Of a stretch of 64,000 nt of DNA, positions 59,400-64,000 are shown in pieces (position 1 is the stretch's first letter; the number at the start of each line of letters is the position of its first letter). The DNA lies in NCBI RefSeq assembly GCF_014651135.1, contig NZ_BMWH01000017.1, positions 62,001-126,000 on the forward strand, given 5' to 3'. The translations under genes were made by a program, and so were the position numbers. Origin of the DNA: Streptomyces echinoruber (GTDB lineage: Bacteria; Actinomycetota; Actinomycetes; Streptomycetales; Streptomycetaceae). A model generated the notes under the pieces. That model saw only the letters and a program-made list of their open reading frames with translations. It had not been told where the DNA came from and ran no database searches.

Positions 59400-60917
59400 T
59401 CAGGGTTTCCCGGTGGCCGGCGAGTCCCCGGTGAGCAGCGGGTTCGGCATCCGCCGGTACCGCGCGGCCGCGCCGTCCGCGCGTGTCCAGCGCAGCAGCA
59501 GGTTGGTCTTGCCGGGCACGGCGGGGGCGGTGAGGAGGGCGGTGGCCTCCGGGATGCCGTGCCGGGCCAGTTCGCGGCGGACGGCGGGCCACGGGTCGGT
59601 GCCGGGGTGGCGTTCGGCGAGCAGGGCGGCGACCTCGCTGAGGTGGTTGACGACCAGGCAGTACACCAGCCGCTCCCACCCGGCGGCGCGCGGCACCTCC
59701 GGCAGCAGCTTGACGCCCTCCGCGTCCCGGAACAGCGCCTGCACCGGCAGCCCGGCGGCGTCGACGGCGACCAGGCAGTTCTGCAGGTGCGCCTCGACGA
59801 CGACGCCGTGGCGGGCGAAGGCGTGCAGCACGGGCGGGACGACGTGCCGCAGGTACGCCTCCCACCAGTCGTCCGGGTCGATGGGGCCGTCGAGCGGGCT
59901 GCCGTCGAAGCCCTCCACGAGGCCGGCGGCGAGCAGCGGCGTCGCACCGGGCACGAGGTGGCCGCCGAAGCCGTCGCGGACCAGCACGGCGAGCTCCTCG
60001 AAGGCGAACCGGGCGGTGCGGTAGCCGCGGTCGCTCAGCCAGGCCGCGGGCCCGTCCAGGGCGGCGAACGCGGCCCGCGCGGCGCCGTCGGTGCGGCGCA
60101 GCCGCGTCAGGTCGCGGCGCCACAGGCGGCGGACGTCGTTGGTGATGCGCACGTCCAGGCTGAACTTGACGAACAGGTCCCGCTCGGGGACGTACAGCGT
60201 GCGCACCGCGGCCGTGGGCCACGCGGTGACGCCGGTGGTGCCGAGCCGGACCAGGCGGCCGTCGGCGAAGGCGGGCGCGAGGGCGTCGGCGGCGAGGTCG
60301 AGCTGCCAGGGGTGGGCGGGCAGCAGCCGGTAGCCGGGCGGGGCCTGGCCGAGCGCGTCCAGCGCCGAGGTGTCGCCCTCCTCGGCGACCGCGTCCTTGC
60401 GCACCCCGAGCAGCGCCAGCGGGAAGCGGGCGTGCGCCTCCGGCGCGTACGGCAGCCAGCTCGCGACCGGTCCGCCGCCGCGCGCCTTGGGCGCCGGGTG
60501 GCAGGGGTGGCCGGTGAGCAGGGACTGCTCGGAGCGCAGGTAGGGGTCGTCGGGCGGGACGGCGTGCCGGCGGGCGGCAAGCAGGGCGGCCACGGCGTCC
60601 CGGCTGTCGATCATCTCGGCGGGCAGCTCGTCGTTGCCGACGCCGGTGTGCCGGCGCAGTTCGTCGGCGGTGAGCTTGACCAGCTCCGTGTGGTCGAGGC
60701 GCCGCCAGCGGCCGGCCCCGTACACCTCCGGCTCGGCGGGCCGCCGGCCGTCGCGCACCCGCAGCAGCCGGTCGCTGCCGGGCAGCCGGTAGGTGCGGCG
60801 CCCGCCGGTGTGCCCGAGCGGCTCGGCCACCTCCCGCAGCAGGCAGGCGAGCAGGGGCGCGGTCGCGTAGGCGTCGGCGCGTTCGGCGACGCCGTCGCCG
60901 GGGAGCATGAAAGACAC
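59400..60917 (-). CDS. NIS siderophore synthetase (IucA/IucC family), copy A
   Basis: A 505-aa NRPS-independent siderophore synthetase. The conserved ATP/carboxylate motifs are present: LLTGHPCHPAPKARGG, LLPAHPWQLD, FVKFSLDVRITNDVRRL, EAHLQNCL and LFRDAEG. The C-terminal FhuF-like helical domain follows. Such enzymes adenylate a citrate- or succinate-type carboxylate and condense it with an amine or alcohol. GTG 60917 is chosen for AAGGGA at four to five bases; GTG 60938 would add seven residues. It is divergent from a second synthetase, and no decarboxylase or hydroxylase gene is in the window. Confidence 0.88.
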   Translation of the reverse strand: MSFMLPGDGVAERADAYATAPLLACLLREVAEPLGHTGGRRTYRLPGSDRLLRVRDGRRPAEPEVYGAGRWRRLDHTELVKLTADELRRHTGVGNDELPAEMIDSRDAVAALLAARRHAVPPDDPYLRSEQSLLTGHPCHPAPKARGGGPVASWLPYAPEAHARFPLALLGVRKDAVAEEGDTSALDALGQAPPGYRLLPAHPWQLDLAADALAPAFADGRLVRLGTTGVTAWPTAAVRTLYVPERDLFVKFSLDVRITNDVRRLWRRDLTRLRRTDGAARAAFAALDGPAAWLSDRGYRTARFAFEELAVLVRDGFGGHLVPGATPLLAAGLVEGFDGSPLDGPIDPDDWWEAYLRHVVPPVLHAFARHGVVVEAHLQNCLVAVDAAGLPVQALFRDAEGVKLLPEVPRAAGWERLVYCLVVNHLSEVAALLAERHPGTDPWPAVRRELARHGIPEATALLTAPAVPGKTNLLLRWTRADGAAARYRRMPNPLLTGDSPATGKP

Positions 60918-60994
60918 GCGTTCCCTTCGTTCGTCCACGTCCCTGGGGGTTGCCTCCCTGGGGTGACCGCGCCACCGCGGTGCGCGCGGTCAGC

Positions 60995-61062
60995 GGTCAG
61001 TGATCGGCGGTCGGTGATCAATGATCAATGATCGGTGGTCAGTGATCGGCGGTCGGTGATCA
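60995..61062. repeat. Two perfect 26-bp direct repeats in the siderophore divergent promoter
   Basis: GGTCAGTGATCGGCGGTCGG plus TGATCA occurs at 60995-61020 and again identically at 61037-61062, start to start 42 bp. Shorter TGATCAATGATC units lie between and after. A 42-bp period equals about four helical turns, so paired regulator binding is possible. It does not resemble a DtxR/IdeR iron box. Confidence 0.85.
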
Positions 61063-61153
61063 GTAATCAGTATGTCCGTATCCGTCTCGCACCCGTATCC
61101 GTCTCGTCGCACCTGTTGTCGTCACGCCCCATCCGTACCCGAGGAGCCCGATC

Positions 61154-62842
61154 GTGCACCGCGTTCCTGCCCTTCCCGCCCTGCCCGCCGGAGCCGCCGG
61201 AGCCGGCGCCGAGGCCGGGCTCGCCGAGGAGCTGGCCGCCGTCCGCCCGGATCTGCTCGCGCGGTACGCGGCCGAGCTGCCCGGCGCGCGGGCGGCCGTG
61301 CTGACCCGCCTGTGGCGGGCGCTGGCGCACGAGCCGCTGCCGTGGATCACCGGCCGCGAACGGACCCGCGACGGCCTCCTGTTGCGGCTGCGCGACGGGC
61401 GGCGGCTGCACGGCCCCGCCGCCGACCCGTACGCGACGGGGCCGTACGCCCCCGTCGTCCACCTGGAGGGCGTGCCCCACGGCGATCCGGCCCGCCTGAT
61501 GGCGGACCTCGCCGTGCCGTACGCGGACGCCTTCGCCGCGGAACTCGGGCACAGCGCCGCCTCCCTGGCCCTGTCCCGGGCCGGTCAGCCGGTTCCCCCG
61601 CCGCATGCCCCGAAGGAGCGGCCGGCGGACGGGTGGCGGACCGGGCGGGACAACGGCTGGGAGGCGGAGCAGCGGGTGGTCGACGGCCACCCCTTCCACC
61701 CCGGCTGCCGCTCCCGGCCCGGCTTCTCGGCGGCCGAGCAGCTCGCCTACGCGCCGGAGCACCGGCCCGTGGTGACCCTGCGGCCGTTCGCCGTCCCCGA
61801 GGAGATCTGCCTGGTGACCGGCGCGTGGCCGGCGGAGCTGCGGGACGGGCGGCGGATCCTGCTGCCGGTGCACCCGTGGCAGGCGGAGCACGTACTGAAG
61901 CAGCCGCACGGCCCCCGCGGCGGGGCACGGCCGTACGACGACGCCTGCGCACGGCCGCGGGGCGAGGAACAGCCGTACCGCGCACGGCCGTACGACGGGG
62001 AGCCGCCGCCGTACGAGGAGCGGGCCGGCGGGATCCCCGCCCATCCGCTGATGTCGCTGCGCACCCTCGCGGTGCCCGGCGGACCGCATGTGAAGACGGC
62101 GCTCAGCGCGCGGCTGACGTCGTCGGTGCGGGACATCTCGGTGTACTCGGTGACGGTGTCCGCGGCCCTGTCGGCGTTCGCGGAGCACCTGGTGGACCGG
62201 CTGGACGGGCTGCTGCACGTCACCCGCACCCTGGGCGCGGCCACCGCCCACTCCCCCGACCTGGCGGCCGTGCTGCGCGAGTCCCCGCAGGTCCACGCCG
62301 GCCCCGGGGAGCACGTGCTGCCGGTCGCCGCCCTGGCCACGACCTCCTTGCCCGCCTCCCCCGCCTGGCTGGCGGACCTCGCCCGGCTCGCGCTGGGTGT
62401 CGGGCTGCGGCTGCTGGAGCTGGGGGTGGCCCTGGAGGCGCACGGGCAGAACCTGCTGGTGGTGCTGTCCGCGTCGGGCGCCCCGCTGCGGCTGGTCTAC
62501 CGCGACCTCGCCGACATCCGCATCAGCCCGGCCCGCCTGGCCCGGCACGGCATCCCGGCGCCGCCGATCACGGGTCGGCTGGTCACGGACGACGTCACGG
62601 CGCTGCGGCGCAAGCTGTTCGGGTCGCTGGTCGCGGGCGCGCTGGCCGGTGTGGCGGGGTCGGGGCCGCGGCTGCGGGCGGCACTGGCGGCGGCCGTACG
62701 GGACCTGCCGCGCGGCCCGGACCTGGCGGCGCTGTGTGCGGAGCCGCTGCCGGCGAAGGCGCTCACGCTGATGCGGCTGTCGCCGGACAGGCAGGGGGAC
62801 TTGTGGGCGCTGCTGCCCAACCCGCTGTCCGGGGCGGGGTGA
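61154..62842 (+). CDS. NIS siderophore synthetase (IucA/IucC family), copy B
   Basis: A 562-aa NIS synthetase with VVDGHPFHPGCRSRPG, LLPVHPWQAEHVL, VKTALSARLTSSVRDIS, EAHGQNLLVV and VYRDLADIR. A low-complexity insert between the HPWQ and KTALS motifs (about 260-300, repeated ARPYD units) comes from a GCACGGCCGTACGACG DNA repeat and is absent from copy A. GTG 61154 has GGAG at eight bases. Two different synthetases suggest two successive couplings in one siderophore; the amine-producing genes must be elsewhere or upstream of neither. Confidence 0.88.
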   Translation: MHRVPALPALPAGAAGAGAEAGLAEELAAVRPDLLARYAAELPGARAAVLTRLWRALAHEPLPWITGRERTRDGLLLRLRDGRRLHGPAADPYATGPYAPVVHLEGVPHGDPARLMADLAVPYADAFAAELGHSAASLALSRAGQPVPPPHAPKERPADGWRTGRDNGWEAEQRVVDGHPFHPGCRSRPGFSAAEQLAYAPEHRPVVTLRPFAVPEEICLVTGAWPAELRDGRRILLPVHPWQAEHVLKQPHGPRGGARPYDDACARPRGEEQPYRARPYDGEPPPYEERAGGIPAHPLMSLRTLAVPGGPHVKTALSARLTSSVRDISVYSVTVSAALSAFAEHLVDRLDGLLHVTRTLGAATAHSPDLAAVLRESPQVHAGPGEHVLPVAALATTSLPASPAWLADLARLALGVGLRLLELGVALEAHGQNLLVVLSASGAPLRLVYRDLADIRISPARLARHGIPAPPITGRLVTDDVTALRRKLFGSLVAGALAGVAGSGPRLRAALAAAVRDLPRGPDLAALCAEPLPAKALTLMRLSPDRQGDLWALLPNPLSGAG

Positions 62843-63020
62843 CGGGCTCCCGCCGCCCGCCGTCACAGCGGGTCTCCGGCCGAATGCCCGCGGCAGGCCC
62901 CCGGCCGAGCGTCCGCGGCACGCTCCCGCCCGCCGTCGCGGCACGCTCCCGGCCGGGTGTCATGGCCGGCTCGCGGTTGCCGTTTTGAAGCCGGGCCGGT
63001 GAGATCAATAAGATCCGCCG

Positions 63021-64000
63021 ATGATCACAAGACAACGGCTGGCGGCAGGAGTCTGCGCCCTCCTCGCCGCGCTCGCGGCCGGGATCGCCGTACCCGCCCC
63101 GGCGGTCGCCGGCGAGACCGACGGCGAGGCGGCCCCGAAGGTCGAACTCGTCCTGGACGTCAGCGGATCCATGCGCACCCGCGACATCGACGGCGGCTCG
63201 CGGATGGCCGCGGCCAAGCAGGCGTTCAACGAGGTGCTCGACGCCACCCCGAAGGAGGTCGAGCTCGGCATCCGCACCCTGGGCGCCACCTACCGCGGCA
63301 ACGACCGGCAGGAGGGCTGCAAGGACACCCAGCGGCTCTACCCGGTCGGCCCGCTGGACCGCACCGAGGCCAAGACGGCGGTGGCGACCCTCACGCCCAC
63401 CGGCTGGACTCCGATCGGCCCCGCCCTGCTGAAGGCGGCCGACGACCTCGGCGGCGGCAGCGGCACCCGCCGCATCGTGCTGATCAGCGACGGCGAGGAC
63501 ACCTGTCAGCCCCTCGACCCGTGCGAGGTCGCGCGCGAGATCGCGGCCAAGGGCATCGGCCTGACCATCGACACCCTCGGCCTGGTGCCGGACGCCAAGA
63601 CCCGCGACCAGCTCAGCTGCATCGCGGACGCCACCGGCGGCACCTACACCTCCGTCCGGCACAAGGACGAACTCTCCGACCGGGTCGGCCAGTTGGTCGA
63701 CCGCACCGCCGACCCGGTGGTGACCCCCGTGGCCACCGAGGGCGCCGGCACGTGCGCGCAGGCGCCGGTGCTGAAGTCCGGCCTGTACACCGACCGCGTC
63801 GCCTTCGGGCAGCAGCGCTGGTACCGCGTCGACGTGCGGCCCGGCCAGGAGCTGCGCGCCTCCGCGAGCGTCGCCGCCGACCGCGCCGTGAACCCCGGCT
63901 ACGGCCTGCTGCTGCGCGCGGTCACGCTGCACGGCCGGGAGATCGTACGCGGCGAGGCGGCGGGCACCGGCCGCACGGACGCCGTCTCCACCGGGCTGCG
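63021..64000 (+). CDS. Secreted von Willebrand factor A-domain protein (runs off window)
   Basis: The first 326 codons of a longer gene. A Sec signal (RQRLAAGVCALLAALAAGIA, cleavage near AVAG) is followed by a VWA domain (about 38-215). This has a MIDAS start VLDVSGSMRTRDID, the conserved Thr region TPTGWTPIGPALL and the Asp loop VLISDGEDTCQPLDPC. A second beta-rich domain starts near residue 240 and continues beyond the window. It probably binds metal-dependent ligands at the cell surface. No strong ribosome-binding site precedes the ATG. Confidence 0.85.
   Translation, partial: MITRQRLAAGVCALLAALAAGIAVPAPAVAGETDGEAAPKVELVLDVSGSMRTRDIDGGSRMAAAKQAFNEVLDATPKEVELGIRTLGATYRGNDRQEGCKDTQRLYPVGPLDRTEAKTAVATLTPTGWTPIGPALLKAADDLGGGSGTRRIVLISDGEDTCQPLDPCEVAREIAAKGIGLTIDTLGLVPDAKTRDQLSCIADATGGTYTSVRHKDELSDRVGQLVDRTADPVVTPVATEGAGTCAQAPVLKSGLYTDRVAFGQQRWYRVDVRPGQELRASASVAADRAVNPGYGLLLRAVTLHGREIVRGEAAGTGRTDAVSTGL

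Overview
The window is about 72-75% GC, with GTG starts, overlapping operons and almost no TTA codons. Its gene content is that of a Streptomyces (or very close actinomycete) chromosome. From memory, the outer parts follow the order seen in S. coelicolor around SCO6233-SCO6262. On the left are an SNF2 helicase, a membrane protein, a ROK kinase and a GntR regulator. On the right are an AIM24-like protein, allantoicase, allantoinase, the IclR repressor AllR, a nucleotidyltransferase and malate synthase. That synteny is recollection and was not searched here.

Region 1 (1-5.5 kb) is core: helicase (partial), ROK kinase operon, GntR regulator divergent from a Gfo/Idh dehydrogenase, and a secreted RNase Sa-type ribonuclease. 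Between gntR and the ROK gene lies a frameshifted remnant of a sugar ABC-transporter ATPase. It sits behind an intact TTGTCCGGACAA operator, so a transporter operon appears to have been deleted.

Region 2 (about 6-46 kb) is a mosaic accessory island that I read as a complete aromatic natural-product cluster with no PKS, NRPS or visible carrier protein. The central operon (36.4-41.0 kb) has a class II DAHP synthase, a 2,3-dihydro-DHB-dehydrogenase-like SDR, a PhzD isochorismatase and PhzE. With a divergent transaldolase this predicts chorismate -> ADIC -> DHHA -> 3-hydroxyanthranilate (3-HAA). No PhzF, PhzB or PhzG is present, so phenazine is not the expected product. Two paralogous AMP-forming ligases, each beside an FAD aromatic hydroxylase, stand near the two ends (6.98-10.1 kb and 41.6-44.4 kb). 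An arylamine N-acetyltransferase-like amide synthase, a WrbA-like flavoprotein, a KASIII / PaaG-like crotonase / HSD-like SDR operon, an amine oxidase, a cupin, SnoaL- and SRPBCC-like proteins and a quinone-oxidoreductase-like enzyme complete the set. The simplest model is CoA activation of 3-HAA (or a derivative), ring hydroxylation and a short acetate-type extension, for example to a quinolone or related N-heterocycle. This is inference.

Control of the island looks layered. There is an aspartate-less LuxR-type receiver protein, an XRE-TPR regulator divergent from a 54-aa secreted peptide gene (a candidate peptide-signalling pair), a GAF-PucR regulator, and two IS701-like transposase proteins that look domesticated. 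Repeated TTGAC/GTCAA boxes occur upstream of several of these. Signs of decay include a 4-coumarate-ligase-like half protein without a P-loop, a HAD phosphatase without its nucleophile, and two gene remnants. A GlgX / AGE-STAS pair (25.4-29.7 kb) sits inside the island without an obvious link to it.

Region 3 (46-64 kb) is core again: AIM24-like protein, purine degradation (alc, allB, allR), malate synthase with a probable AllR operator in its promoter spacer, a HipA-like kinase, a two-component system, an EEP-family membrane phosphatase/nuclease, two divergent NIS siderophore synthetases separated by 26-bp direct repeats, and the start of a secreted VWA-domain protein.
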